In this document: positions 7,255-16,173 of the stretch, in pieces
Numbering within the stretch: the first letter of the stretch is position 1
Layout of the letters: each line of letters begins with the position of its first letter
Assembly: GCF_002224485.1 (NCBI RefSeq)
Contig: NZ_CP022463.1
Location: 3,355,816-3,419,815 of the forward strand
Direction: 5' to 3'
Origin: Sinomonas sp. R1AF57
Lineage (GTDB): Bacteria > Actinomycetota > Actinomycetes > Actinomycetales > Micrococcaceae
DNA length: 64,000 nucleotides
The notes under the pieces: model-generated
Told to the model about the DNA's origin: nothing
The model's database searches: none
The model's input: the letters and a program-made list of their open reading frames with translations, nothing else
Program-made: the position numbers and the translations under genes

Positions 7255-8511
7255 GTGCGGAACGATGCAATGATGCCCCAGACCCCCGTGTCCTCGAAGA
7301 AGTCCCAGTGGCCGGTGTGGCTCTGCTGGCTCGCCATGGTCCTCGATGGCTTCGACCTCGTGGTCCTCGGCGCCGTCATCCCCACGCTGCTCAAGACCAA
7401 GGAACTCGGCTTCGACCCGGTCGGCGCCACGTTCGCTGCGACCATCTCCCTCGTCGGCGTGGGCCTCGGCGCCCTGTTCATCGCGCCGCTCTCCGACAGG
7501 TTCGGCCGCCGGCGCCTCCTGATCGCGTGCGTCGCGTGGTTCTCGGTGTTCACCCTCGCGGTGGTCATCGCGCCGAACGTCGCACTCTTCGGCCTGTTCC
7601 GGCTCCTCGCGGGCCTGGGCCTGGGCGCCTGCCTGCCGGCTGCGCTGGCCTACATCAACGACTACGCTCCGGCCGGCTCCGGCGCCTCGAACACGACCCG
7701 CACGATGACCGGGTACCACGTGGGCGCCGTCGCGACCGCGTTCCTCGCGCTCATGGTCATCCCGGACTGGCGCGTGATGTTCATCGCGGGCGGCCTCGCG
7801 GGCCTCGCGCTCGTGCCGTTCCTGTGGTTCAAGCTCCCCGAATCGCTGCCGTCGAAGGCCGCCCCCGAGGGCACACTCGAGCCTGCCGAGGTCGCCGAGG
7901 AGTCCCAGCCGGTCGGCTTCAAGAGCCTCCTGCAGAAGCCGTACCCGCTCGTGGCACTCGGGATCGCCGTCGCCTCCTTCATGGGCCTCCTGCTCGTCTA
8001 CGGCCTCAACACGTGGCTGCCCACCCTCATGGCCGAGGCCGGGTACTCGCTCAGCTCGTCGCTCACGCTCCTGCTCGTGCTCAACATCGGCGCCGTGGCG
8101 GGCCTCGTGCTCGCAGGCTGGCTCGCAGACAAGCACGGGGCCAAGCGGATCGTGCTGATGTGGTTCGGGGTCTCCGCGGTACTGCTGGCGTTCCTGAGCA
8201 TCAAGATGCAGAACGAGCTCCTGCTCAACGCGGCCGTCTTCGTCACCGGGGTGTTCGTGTTCAGCGCCCAGGTGCTCGTCTACGCCTGGGTCTCGCAGAT
8301 CTTCCCGGCGCACCTCCGCGGCACAGCCCTCGGCTTCTCCGCCGGGGTGGGGCGCATCGGTGCGATCCTCGGGCCGGCCGTGACGGGCACCCTCGTGACG
8401 CTGGGCATCGCGTACCCGTGGGGCTTCTACGTCTTCGCCGCGGCCGCCGTGCTGGCCGTGCTCGCGCTGGTGGCCGTCCCGCACGTCGTCCCGGGCCGCA
8501 ACGACCTCTGA
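7255..8511 (+). CDS. pcaK: MFS aromatic acid:H+ symporter (AAHS family, PcaK-like)
   Basis: A 418-residue, 12-helix importer for 4-hydroxybenzoate or protocatechuate. The AAHS signature DGFDLVVLG lies in helix 1 (about residues 31-39), and the MFS loop 2-3 motif reads DRFGRRR. It diverges from the iclR gene and shares its palindromic promoter. The start is uncertain: GTG at 7255 gives the full frame, but ATG at 7270 or 7273 is possible because no strong ribosome site is visible for any of them. Substrate is inferred from family and position; vanillate or another benzoate cannot be excluded. Confidence 0.85.
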   Translation: MRNDAMMPQTPVSSKKSQWPVWLCWLAMVLDGFDLVVLGAVIPTLLKTKELGFDPVGATFAATISLVGVGLGALFIAPLSDRFGRRRLLIACVAWFSVFTLAVVIAPNVALFGLFRLLAGLGLGACLPAALAYINDYAPAGSGASNTTRTMTGYHVGAVATAFLALMVIPDWRVMFIAGGLAGLALVPFLWFKLPESLPSKAAPEGTLEPAEVAEESQPVGFKSLLQKPYPLVALGIAVASFMGLLLVYGLNTWLPTLMAEAGYSLSSSLTLLLVLNIGAVAGLVLAGWLADKHGAKRIVLMWFGVSAVLLAFLSIKMQNELLLNAAVFVTGVFVFSAQVLVYAWVSQIFPAHLRGTALGFSAGVGRIGAILGPAVTGTLVTLGIAYPWGFYVFAAAAVLAVLALVAVPHVVPGRNDL

Positions 8512-8521
8512 CCCCTTCCCT

Positions 8522-8562
8522 CTGGGGGTCACCTCCTGAGAGTCACCTCATGTGACCCCCAG
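8522..8562. terminator. Inverted repeat between convergent genes, likely bidirectional terminator
   Basis: CTGGGGGTCAC (8522-8532) pairs perfectly with GTGACCCCCAG (8552-8562). Two further GGTGAC copies follow (8565, 8579), so the site also belongs to the GGTGACC repeat family. Confidence 0.6.
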
Positions 8563-8586
8563 AAGGTGACCCCCAGAAGGTGATCC

Positions 8587-9660
8587 TCAGACGGCGGAGG
8601 GGCGCGGGCGCACCAGGGTGGCCCACAGGTGCCAGAGCATCCCGGCGAACGCGGCGAGGAACGCCGCAAGCGCCACCCACAGCTCCGCGCGCCCGATGAA
8701 CGCCACAATCGGCAGGTGGTCCGCCCGGCCGAGGTAGATCCCGGCGACGGCGTACATGCCGAGCGGGAAGATGACGCTCCACAGGCCCGGCTCGTACCCG
8801 AGCGGCACGCGGTGGACGAAGTGCCGCCACCATCCGGCCGCGAGGAGCACGGGGAACAGCCACGAGGCGAAGGACCAGAACACCACCGAGGAGCCGGCCA
8901 CGAGTCCCCGCGTCGCGTCCACCATCGGCGCACCGGCCATCTCCACGATCCGGGCCCCGGCAAGGACGCTGATCGCCATTGCGCCCATCGCCACGAAGTA
9001 CTGCGGGCGCAGGTCCTCGGGCCGGATCGGGTACGTCATGAGCCGCAGGGACACGAAGATCCCCACCGCCGCGTACAGGATGAGGCCCACGGACCAGGCG
9101 ACCACGGCGGTCAGCGCCAGGGCCGAGCGCCACTCGTCGCCCACCCCGGGCTCGAGCGACGCCGCCGCGACCGCCACGGACTGGCTCGCCACCACCCAGA
9201 TGAACCACGTCCCGTTGGCGTCCCTGACCACCGGCCGCTCGTCGCGGCCGAGCACCGCGGTCCACGGCACCACATAGCCCAGGACCACCCAGGCGAGCAC
9301 CGCCACGGCGAGCAGCACCGCCGTCGCCCCTGACAAGCCGGCCATTCCGAGCCGCACGCCGAGGACATCGGTGCCCGCGATGAACGTGAAGAACCCGAAC
9401 GCGCGGCCCGGATCCATGAAGTCCCGCGCCATGGCGTCCCGGAAGCGGGTCAGCCGGATGAGGGTAAGGACGAGGATCACGGCGTAGGCGACGGCGCAGA
9501 TCCACAGCAGGACGGCGGAGAGCACGCCGAACCCCTCGAGCTCGAGGCCCACGGAGATGATCCCGCTGGCCATCACGAGCGCGAAGTACCCCGGCGTGAG
9601 CGTCTGGACCGCCTCCGCATAGCGGGACCGGACGGGCTCACGGGGAGGGGCGGCGCTCAT
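8587..9660 (-). CDS. TDT-family transporter (tellurite-resistance/C4-dicarboxylate/sulfite type)
   Basis: A 357-residue membrane protein with about ten helices, matching the TehA/Mae1/Ssu1 family. Typical stretches are GYFALVMASGIISVGLEL near residue 24, the FGFFTFIAGTDVLG segment, and WSVIFPLGMYAVAGIYL near the C-terminus. Members export or import small anions such as malate, sulfite or chloride. The sequence alone does not show which. It converges on the importer gene and stands alone on its strand. Confidence 0.85.
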   Translation of the reverse strand: MSAAPPREPVRSRYAEAVQTLTPGYFALVMASGIISVGLELEGFGVLSAVLLWICAVAYAVILVLTLIRLTRFRDAMARDFMDPGRAFGFFTFIAGTDVLGVRLGMAGLSGATAVLLAVAVLAWVVLGYVVPWTAVLGRDERPVVRDANGTWFIWVVASQSVAVAAASLEPGVGDEWRSALALTAVVAWSVGLILYAAVGIFVSLRLMTYPIRPEDLRPQYFVAMGAMAISVLAGARIVEMAGAPMVDATRGLVAGSSVVFWSFASWLFPVLLAAGWWRHFVHRVPLGYEPGLWSVIFPLGMYAVAGIYLGRADHLPIVAFIGRAELWVALAAFLAAFAGMLWHLWATLVRPRPSAV

Positions 9661-9673
9661 GCCCGCAGTCTAG

Positions 9674-10690
9674 TCAGGGCACCAGGACCACCTTGCCGGT
9701 GTTGTGCCGCCCCTCGAGGTAGGCGTGGGCCGCTCCGGCGTCAGCGAGCGGGAAGGTGCGGTCCACGTGCGGGCGCACCCACCCGTCGTCGACGCCCTCG
9801 AGGATGGCTGTCGCCCAGCCGCGGACCTTGTCGCCTTCGGTGAACAAGTGCCCGAGGTTCACTCCGAACACGCCGAGGTTCCGGTTCATGAGCGGGATCG
9901 GGTTGAACAGCGGCTGGCGTGCCACGAGCCCCAGGAGCTTGAGCTTCCCGGGGAGCCTCGACGAGACCGAGCCGGCCACGCTGAACATCCCCAGCCGCCC
10001 GGACGCCCGCAGCACCCTGTAGCTCTGCTTCCAGTGGCGCCCGCCGAAGGGGTCCAGGACGAGTTCGACGCCGCGGCCTCCCGTGAGCCGCATGACCTCC
10101 TCGGGCCAGTCCCGGGTGGTGTAGTCGATGGCCTCGTGGAGGCCCCGCTCGGCCAGGAAGGCGTGCTTGCGGGCACTCGCGGTGCCGATCATCCGCGCGC
10201 CGACATGCCGCCCGATGTCCACGGCGGCCAGCCCCACTCCCCCGCCGGCGTTGTGGATCAGGACGGTCTCATCGGCGGAAAGCGAGCCCATGACCACCAT
10301 GAGCTGCCACGCGGCGAGGTACGTGACCGGGATGGCCGCGGCCTCGGCGTGCGACAGCCGGGACGGCTTCTCGAACACCTGCTCCTGCGGGACGCAGACC
10401 ATGTCCGCGTACCCGCCGAAGTGGGTGAGGGCGACGACGTCGTGCCCCTCCCACTGCGGGTCTGCCTCCGGCCCCACAGCGTCCACCACGCCGGAGATCT
10501 CGTAGCCCACGACCGCCGGGAACCGTGACACGTCCGGGTATAGGCCCTTCCGGGCGAGGATGTCCGCGAAGTTGACCCCCGAGGCCCGCACCTGGATCCG
10601 GACCTCGCGTCCCCGCGGCGCCGGATCCGGGCCTTCGCGCAGGGCCATCCGCTCTGGACCGCCCACCCCGGTGATCACTGCCTGCCTCAC
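9674..10690 (-). CDS. Zinc-free medium-chain dehydrogenase, quinone oxidoreductase/VAT1-like
   Basis: A 338-residue MDR-superfamily protein. The GroES-like N-terminal domain carries the quinone-reductase signature ASGVNFADILARKGLYP. The Rossmann domain has the glycine-rich HNAGGGVGLAAVDIG near residues 145-160. Cysteine zinc ligands are absent, as in quinone or enone reductases. It would reduce quinones or alpha,beta-unsaturated carbonyls with NADPH. The GTG start at 10690 follows GGGGTGAGGC. It ends 13 bases from the TDT gene start, so the two may share a transcript. Confidence 0.85.
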   Translation of the reverse strand: MRQAVITGVGGPERMALREGPDPAPRGREVRIQVRASGVNFADILARKGLYPDVSRFPAVVGYEISGVVDAVGPEADPQWEGHDVVALTHFGGYADMVCVPQEQVFEKPSRLSHAEAAAIPVTYLAAWQLMVVMGSLSADETVLIHNAGGGVGLAAVDIGRHVGARMIGTASARKHAFLAERGLHEAIDYTTRDWPEEVMRLTGGRGVELVLDPFGGRHWKQSYRVLRASGRLGMFSVAGSVSSRLPGKLKLLGLVARQPLFNPIPLMNRNLGVFGVNLGHLFTEGDKVRGWATAILEGVDDGWVRPHVDRTFPLADAGAAHAYLEGRHNTGKVVLVP

Positions 10691-10817
10691 GCCTCACCCC
10701 TGTCCTTGTCAAACCCCGGCCCTGGTCGCCGACGGGGCGATCATAGCCCCGCCCGGGAAACGGCCGGGGCGTCTTCCCTCGGCCCCGTAGCCTTGGAGCA
10801 CCGACGGAAGGACGCCC

Positions 10818-11453
10818 ATGCCCGCGCACATCATCCGCTTCGCCGACCTCCGCCCGGAGAAGTGGCGCAACGGCGGCGGAACCACGGTCGAGATCGCGAG
10901 CGGGCCCGAGCGTACCCCCGCCTCAGGGGAGGACTGGGGCTGGCGGCTGAGCATCGCGGACGTCGAGCGCGCCGGCGACTTCTCCGCCTTCGCCGGCATG
11001 GAGCGCGTGCTCACGGTGGTGGAGGGCGAGCTGCTGGTCCTGACCGTGGACGGCCGCGAGCACGGCCTCGAGCGCTTCCGCCCGTTCCGTTTCGACGGCG
11101 GTGCGCCCGCCAGCGCGATCCTGCCCACCGGCTCGATCCGCGACCTCAACCTCATCACCCGCCGCGGCGTGTTCACCGGCTACGTGACGATCCTCGAGCT
11201 CTCCAAGAAGCGCTCCCTGCCCCTCTCGGCCGGCCAGCTCGGCGTCCTCCTCCAAGGCGACGCCGTCGCCTCGGGCGCGGGTCCGGCGGACGACGGCGGC
11301 ACTCGCCTCGGGCGGTACGACACCGTGGTCGCCGGTGCCGTCGAGGAGGGCGAACCGCCGGTCGAGGTGTCCGGCCGGGGCTTCTTCGCGGTGGTCTCCC
11401 TCGAAGCCGACTCGCCCGCGGCCGACACCCGCGGAGGAGGCGCGCATGCCTGA
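10818..11453 (+). CDS. HutD/Ves-family protein
   Basis: A 211-residue cupin-like protein. The family signature WRNGGGTTVEIA lies at about residues 16-27, with GWRLSIADVERAGDFSAFAGMERVLTVVEG following. HutD proteins often accompany histidine-utilisation genes and may regulate flux or bind formylglutamate, but no hut genes are present here. The ATG at 10818 follows GGAAGGA. The C-terminal 50 residues are less conserved in appearance. Confidence 0.85.
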   Translation: MPAHIIRFADLRPEKWRNGGGTTVEIASGPERTPASGEDWGWRLSIADVERAGDFSAFAGMERVLTVVEGELLVLTVDGREHGLERFRPFRFDGGAPASAILPTGSIRDLNLITRRGVFTGYVTILELSKKRSLPLSAGQLGVLLQGDAVASGAGPADDGGTRLGRYDTVVAGAVEEGEPPVEVSGRGFFAVVSLEADSPAADTRGGGAHA

Positions 11454-11516
11454 CCGCTTCCGTCCAGTGGAAGCCGCGGGTGGCGGTGAGTACGCGCGGC
11501 GCGGTCCACTGGCACC

Positions 11517-12227
11517 ATGGCACTGAAGCGCACGGCGGCCGTGAACCACGTCGGCCGGGAGGTCGCGTCGTCGATTCCCGCGGAAGCAGACGGGGTGTTC
11601 GGCCTCGCTGAGACCGGCGACCACGGACTCGACGGCGAGCTGTCGCGGATCTGGCCGCGCGCCGTCGTGCATCTGGGGGTGCGCAGCAACGACGCCCACA
11701 CGCTGTACGCGGTGGCGATCGCGCGCTCGCTGCTGGCAGCACACCCGGGGGCGGAGGCCGGCGTCGTGCTTCCGGCGATCATGCTGCACGACATCGGCTG
11801 GTCGCGGGTGCCGGCCGCCGAGGTGCTCGAGGCGATCGCGCCCGGCGGCGGGCGGCCGGACCTCGTGCTGCTGCACGAGAAGGAGGGCGCCCGGCTCGCG
11901 GAGGGCATCCTCGCCGAGTCAGGCGTGCCCCCGGAGCGCGCGGCGCGGATCGTCGAGATCATCGACGGCCACGACTCGCGGCGCGAGGCGATCTCTGTCG
12001 AGGACGCCATCGTGAAGGACGCGGACAAGGTCTGGCGGCTGAGCCCGCACGGCATCGACACGGTCATGGACTGGTTCGGGCTGGACCGCGGGCAGGCGCT
12101 GCGACTGTGCAGCTCGCGCGTGCACGCGCACCTGTTCACGGACGCCGCGAAGGCGCTCGCGCGGGGCCTCGCGGCGATCGAGTCCGCGAACCTGTGGCCG
12201 GAGCGGGCGGCGCTAGAGTTGCCCTAG
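11517..12227 (+). CDS. HD-domain metal-dependent phosphohydrolase-like protein
   Basis: A 236-residue HD-superfamily protein. Metal-binding elements in order are a histidine in the VRSNDAHTLYAVAIAR helix, the HD pair in MLHDIGWSRV (about residue 85), IIDGHDSRRE, and the terminal aspartate in VKDADKVWRLS. It would hydrolyse a nucleotide or another phosphate ester; substrate not evident. It lies 64 bases after hutD and upstream of an iclR gene on the same strand. The gap contains TCCAGTGGA and TCCACTGG, which resemble half-sites. Confidence 0.8.
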   Translation: MALKRTAAVNHVGREVASSIPAEADGVFGLAETGDHGLDGELSRIWPRAVVHLGVRSNDAHTLYAVAIARSLLAAHPGAEAGVVLPAIMLHDIGWSRVPAAEVLEAIAPGGGRPDLVLLHEKEGARLAEGILAESGVPPERAARIVEIIDGHDSRREAISVEDAIVKDADKVWRLSPHGIDTVMDWFGLDRGQALRLCSSRVHAHLFTDAAKALARGLAAIESANLWPERAALELP

Positions 12228-12298
12228 CCGCGGCGGGCGCGCCAGCGCCGGGCTCAGGACGCCGAGCGGCGGCACAGCGGCAGGGGCGAGGAGGCGTG

Positions 12299-13090
12299 AT
12301 GGCGGGCGGCAGCAACGAGCCGGGCCGCACGGTCACGTCCAAGTCGCTGGCGATCCTGTTCGCGTTCGAATCCGGGCGCCGTTCCCTGAGCCTCTCGGAG
12401 CTCGCCGAGGCAGCCCACCTGCCGCTCAGCACCACCCACCGGCTGGTCGCGGAGCTGGTCGAGTGGGGTGCCCTGGCACGGGACCCGCAGGGCCGCATCC
12501 AGCTCGGGCTTCGGCTGTGGGAGCTGGGCCAGAACGCCGGGCGGGCGCTGCGCGACACGGCGCATCCGTTCATCCAGGACCTCTTCTCGCTCACCGGCGA
12601 GACGGCGCACCTCGCGATCCGGGAGGGCCACGAGGTCCTCTACATCGACCGCATCTACGGGACCAAGCGCGTGCCGCGCGCCTCTCGCGTGGGCGGCCGC
12701 CTGCCCATGCACGCGACCGCTGTCGGCAAGGTGATCCTCGCCTACGAGGAGGACTGGGTCCGCGACGCCTACTTCCACCGGCACCTCGAGCAGCCCACGG
12801 CGTACACGCACGTCAACCCGGCGCGCCTCGCCGAGGAGCTCGTCCAGATCCGCGAACAGGGCTACGCGACGACGGCCGAGGAGATGCGGCTCGGGTCCGC
12901 ATCGATCGCCGTGCCCGTGTTCCACACGGGACGGATCGGGGCCGGGCTGGGGATCGTGGTGCTGTCCTCCCAGGCCGGCACGATGCTCCGGCACCTGCCC
13001 ACCCTGCGCGGCATCTCGGCGCAGATCGAGCGGGCGACGGCGCACATCCCCCTGGAGACCCTCCGCGCGAGCGCGAAGATCGGCGGCTGA
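12299..13090 (+). CDS. IclR-family transcriptional regulator
   Basis: A 263-residue protein with an N-terminal winged helix (LSLSELAEAAHLPLSTTHRLVAELVEWGAL) and an IclR effector domain (GETAHLAIREGHEVLYIDRIYG, GGRLPMHATAVGKVILAY, GSASIAVPVFHTGRIGAGLGIVVL). The ATG at 12299 follows GAGGAGG. The next gene, a kinase-like protein, starts six bases after its stop, so the two are co-transcribed. Target genes are not evident; the downstream kinase and glyoxalase-like genes are the nearest candidates. Confidence 0.88.
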   Translation: MAGGSNEPGRTVTSKSLAILFAFESGRRSLSLSELAEAAHLPLSTTHRLVAELVEWGALARDPQGRIQLGLRLWELGQNAGRALRDTAHPFIQDLFSLTGETAHLAIREGHEVLYIDRIYGTKRVPRASRVGGRLPMHATAVGKVILAYEEDWVRDAYFHRHLEQPTAYTHVNPARLAEELVQIREQGYATTAEEMRLGSASIAVPVFHTGRIGAGLGIVVLSSQAGTMLRHLPTLRGISAQIERATAHIPLETLRASAKIGG

Positions 13091-13096
13091 GGCGGC

Positions 13097-14176
13097 GTGC
13101 AGGGGAAACGGTCGGACCTACGGGCGGCCGTCGAGGCGGCCCTCGGGTGCGAGGCCGAGGGCCTGGAGGACGTGCGCTCCGAGGCGCTGGACTACGACGC
13201 GTTCCTCGCGCACCGGACGGTCCGCCGCATCCACGGGCGCGCCCGCGTTGATGGCGGGTGCCGCCCGTGGTCCCTGATCGAGAAGACCACCGAGGGGCCC
13301 GAGCTCGCCGAGCGGTACCTGCTGGACAACGGGGCGCGGGAGTTCGCCGCCTATTCGAGCGGCCTGCTGGATGGCCTCGCCCCGTCGGTCCGCGCGCCGC
13401 GCCTCTACGGCTCCCGCGCCGGCGACGGCGGGCGGCTGGTCCTCTGGCTGGAGGAGGTCGCGCACGACGGCGCGCGGCCGCTTGACGCCGTCTCCCTCCT
13501 GGCCGCCGCACGGGACCTCGGCGCCATGGCCGGCAGCTGGCACCGTCGCGTGCCCGCGGAGCGGTGGCTGTTCGGCGGCTGGATCGACCGCCACAGCCAG
13601 CCGGAAGCGGTCCCCGCCGGGCTCGCCGCGCTCAGCACGGTGAACCGAGAGGTCGTTGCCCTGCTCGGGACCCGCCTCGCGGCCGGGCGGGCCCTGGTCG
13701 CCGCGCAGCCGCGCGTGCGTGCCATCCTCGAGTCGCTGCCCCAGACGCTGTGCCACCATGACGCGGTCGGCGCCAACGTGTTCGTGTCCTCGGGGACCAC
13801 GGTGCTCATCGACTGGGAATCGGTGGGACCTGGCGCTGTGGGCGCGGACCTGGCCTCGCTGCTGTTCTCATCGGTCCGCCGCGGCGACGCCATGGCCTCC
13901 GTGGTGGCCTCGGTCCTCGACAGCGCCGTCTCGGCGTACACGGAGAGCGTGCGCGAGCAGGACCCCTCGGTCTCCGCGAAGGACGTCCGGCGCGGGTTCG
14001 ACGCCGCGGTCGCCCTGCGCTGGAAGCTCATCGCCGACCTTGCAGACGCGGCGGAGCGGCAGCGTCCGATCCGGCGCGGCAGCCGGCCGGACGAGCCGGC
14101 TCGGGAATCGCTCGGCGAACTCGTCGCCCTCGCCGATCTCCTGCTCGATGCCGCCCACCGTGCCCTCGATCACTGA
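13097..14176 (+). CDS. Aminoglycoside phosphotransferase/choline kinase-fold protein
   Basis: A 359-residue APH-fold small-molecule kinase. Brenner's catalytic motif appears as LCHHDAVGANVFV (canonical HxDxxxxN), and the Mg-binding motif as VLIDWESVGPGAVGADLASLL. The N-terminal ATP-binding lobe is weakly conserved. The GTG start at 13097 sits six bases after the iclR stop. It could phosphorylate a sugar, amine or antibiotic. Nothing nearby shows drug resistance, so a metabolic role under the IclR regulator is more likely. Confidence 0.8.
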   Translation: MQGKRSDLRAAVEAALGCEAEGLEDVRSEALDYDAFLAHRTVRRIHGRARVDGGCRPWSLIEKTTEGPELAERYLLDNGAREFAAYSSGLLDGLAPSVRAPRLYGSRAGDGGRLVLWLEEVAHDGARPLDAVSLLAAARDLGAMAGSWHRRVPAERWLFGGWIDRHSQPEAVPAGLAALSTVNREVVALLGTRLAAGRALVAAQPRVRAILESLPQTLCHHDAVGANVFVSSGTTVLIDWESVGPGAVGADLASLLFSSVRRGDAMASVVASVLDSAVSAYTESVREQDPSVSAKDVRRGFDAAVALRWKLIADLADAAERQRPIRRGSRPDEPARESLGELVALADLLLDAAHRALDH

Positions 14177-14220
14177 CAGACTGGGGGTGGTTCAACCAGC
14201 GAGCAGCGAGAGGTGATCCT

Positions 14221-14661
14221 GTGGCCCTTCAGCGGATGGACAATGTCGCCATCGTCGTCGACGACCTGGACGCGGCTGTCGCGTTCTTCACCGAGCTCGG
14301 GATGGAGGTGGACGGCCGGGCCTCGATCGAGGGGCTCTTCGCCGACCAGACCGTCGGGCTCGACGGCGTGCGCAGCGACATCGCCATGATGGCGGCCCCG
14401 GACGGCCACGGCAGGCTGGAGCTGACGAAGTACCACCACCCCGTCGCCGTGGCCGCGCAGCCTCCGGCCCCGCCGCCCAACACGCTGGGCCTCCACCGCG
14501 TGATGTTCGCCGTGGACGACATCGACGACACCCTCGCCCGCCTGCGCGCCCACGGCGCCGAACTCCTCGGGGAGGTGGCGGAGTACGAGGGCATCTACCG
14601 GCTCTGCTACCTTCGCGGGCCGGCAGGCATCATCGTCGCCCTGGCCGAGCAGATCGGCTGA
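14221..14661 (+). CDS. VOC-superfamily (glyoxalase/bleomycin-resistance fold) protein
   Basis: A 146-residue protein with two beta-alpha-beta-beta-beta modules: MDNVAIVVDDLDAAVAFFTELGM at the start and LHRVMFAVDDIDDTLARLRAHGAELLGEV in the second half. It ends in YLRGPAGIIVALAEQIG, with a glutamate at the usual metal position. It may be a lyase, isomerase or binding protein. The GTG start at 14221 follows GAGAGGTG. The MFS gene begins six bases after its stop, so the two are likely co-transcribed. Confidence 0.82.
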   Translation: MALQRMDNVAIVVDDLDAAVAFFTELGMEVDGRASIEGLFADQTVGLDGVRSDIAMMAAPDGHGRLELTKYHHPVAVAAQPPAPPPNTLGLHRVMFAVDDIDDTLARLRAHGAELLGEVAEYEGIYRLCYLRGPAGIIVALAEQIG

Positions 14662-14667
14662 GTCCGG

Positions 14668-15894
14668 GTGAGGCGACCCCGGACCGACGCGGCACGCCGC
14701 CCCCGGTGGCTCACGCGCAACGTCGCGACGCTCTCCGGAGTGAGCTTCCTCCAGGACGCCGCGAGCGAGCTCCTATACCCGATCCTGCCCATCTTCCTCA
14801 CGACCGTCCTCGGCGCCCCCGCCGCGGTAGTCGGCGCCGTCGAGGGCGCCGCGGAGGGCGCCGCGTCCCTCACGAAGATCTGGGCCGGCCGGCTCGCGGA
14901 CCGCTCCTCGAAGCGCCCCCTCATCGCCGCCGGCTACGGTCTCGCGGCAGTGGGGAAGCTCATGATCGCCCTCGCGACGACCTGGCCCCTGGTGCTCGCA
15001 GCTCGCTGCGTCGACCGGCTCGGCAAGGGCATCCGCGGCGCCCCCCGCGACGCGCTCCTCATGGACGGAGCCGATCCGGCGAACCGCGGCCGGATCTTCG
15101 GCTTCCACCGCACGGCAGACACGCTCGGCGCCGTCGTCGGACCGTCCCTGGGGCTGATCCTCTACGAGCTGTTCAACCGGCAGATCCCGCCCCTGCTGTG
15201 GATCGCTGTCGTCCCCGCGGTCCTCTCGGTGCTGCTCGTCGCCGCGGTGAGGGAGAAGCGGACGGCACCTGCCGACGTCGTGCGCGGGGCGGGTCAACGC
15301 ACGACGGCGGCGCCGCGCCCGGGTGCCGCGGGCCGGCTGCCGGCGCGGCTGCGCCTGCTGATCGCCGGGCTGACGCTGTTCTCGCTCGTGAACTTCCCGG
15401 ATGCGCTCCTGCTGCTGCGTGCGCACGACCTCGGGCTCTCCACCGAGGGAGTGATCGGGGCGTACATCCTGTACAACGTGGCGTACGCGGCGCTGTCCTA
15501 CCCGGCCGGGGCGCTTTCCGACCGCGTCCCGCGGCACCTCGTGTTCGCGGCCGGGCTGGGGCTCTTCGCGGTCGGGTACCTCGGGCTCGGCCTCATCAAC
15601 GACCCCGCGCTCGTGTTCCCGATCCTCATCGCCTACGGCGGGTTCACGGCGGCGACCGACGGCGTGGGGAAGGCGTGGGTCGCGAGCCTGGCCCCCGCAG
15701 AGCTGCAGGGCAGGGCGCAGGGCCTCTTCCAGGGGCTCACCGGCGGCGGCATCCTCATTGCGGGGATCTGGGCGGGGCTCGCGTGGGGCGACGCCGGGCG
15801 GGTGCCGCTGCTGGTGAGCGGCGCGGCGGGGCTGGTGCTCGCCGTCGTGCTCGTGGTGGCAGGGCGCCGGCTCTCCACGCGGCGCTTGCGGTGA
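14668..15894 (+). CDS. MFS transporter with a REP-like palindrome inside its central loop
   Basis: A 408-residue, 12-helix major facilitator. The N-terminal half shows SLTKIWAGRLADRSSKRPLIAAGY (loop 2-3 motif) and CVDRLGKGIRGAPRDALL, typical of a subfamily of uncharacterised bacterial MFS exporters. The central cytoplasmic loop (about residues 195-225) contains an inverted repeat of the intergenic GCACGACGGCG family, read as VVRGAGQRTTAA. The GTG start at 14668 closely follows the VOC gene. Substrate unknown. Confidence 0.85.
   Translation: MRRPRTDAARRPRWLTRNVATLSGVSFLQDAASELLYPILPIFLTTVLGAPAAVVGAVEGAAEGAASLTKIWAGRLADRSSKRPLIAAGYGLAAVGKLMIALATTWPLVLAARCVDRLGKGIRGAPRDALLMDGADPANRGRIFGFHRTADTLGAVVGPSLGLILYELFNRQIPPLLWIAVVPAVLSVLLVAAVREKRTAPADVVRGAGQRTTAAPRPGAAGRLPARLRLLIAGLTLFSLVNFPDALLLLRAHDLGLSTEGVIGAYILYNVAYAALSYPAGALSDRVPRHLVFAAGLGLFAVGYLGLGLINDPALVFPILIAYGGFTAATDGVGKAWVASLAPAELQGRAQGLFQGLTGGGILIAGIWAGLAWGDAGRVPLLVSGAAGLVLAVVLVVAGRRLSTRRLR
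15276..15306. repeat. REP-like palindrome within an MFS coding sequence
   Basis: CGTCGTGCG (15276-15284) and CGCACGACG (15298-15306) are perfect 9-bp arms. The copy keeps the reading frame and falls in the variable loop between helices 6 and 7. Confidence 0.6.
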
Positions 15895-16002
15895 GCTCCG
15901 ACGTCTCACGGCTGTCCGGCGCCGGCCGCAGGTGTCTCGCCAGGCCACATCCGCGCGGAACTGCGGCAGTCTGGTAGGGGGCCGACAGGAGGAGGAATCG
16001 AC

Positions 16003-16173
16003 ATGATGCCGATCGTCTTGATTATCGACATCGAACGTCCGATCGAGGGCGGCTGGCGCTGTGGCGCGCCCACCCGGCGTCGTGCGCTCCTGCCCATTTC
16101 ACCCGTGGCGGCTACCCAGAGGCGACGGCGAAAAGCCCCGCGACGCCGAGCAGGTAGAGGACCAGCACGATGA
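16003..16173 (+). pseudogene. Candidate 5' gene remnant with a strong ribosome site
   Basis: GGAGGAGGAA precedes ATGATG at 16003. The first 18 residues (MMPIVLIIDIERPIEGGW) look like a protein start. After about residue 20 the reading becomes Arg-rich and collides with the antisense end of the antiporter gene. A gene truncated near 16060 would explain a perfect start with no body. Not recognised; a real 56-residue protein cannot be excluded. Confidence 0.25.
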
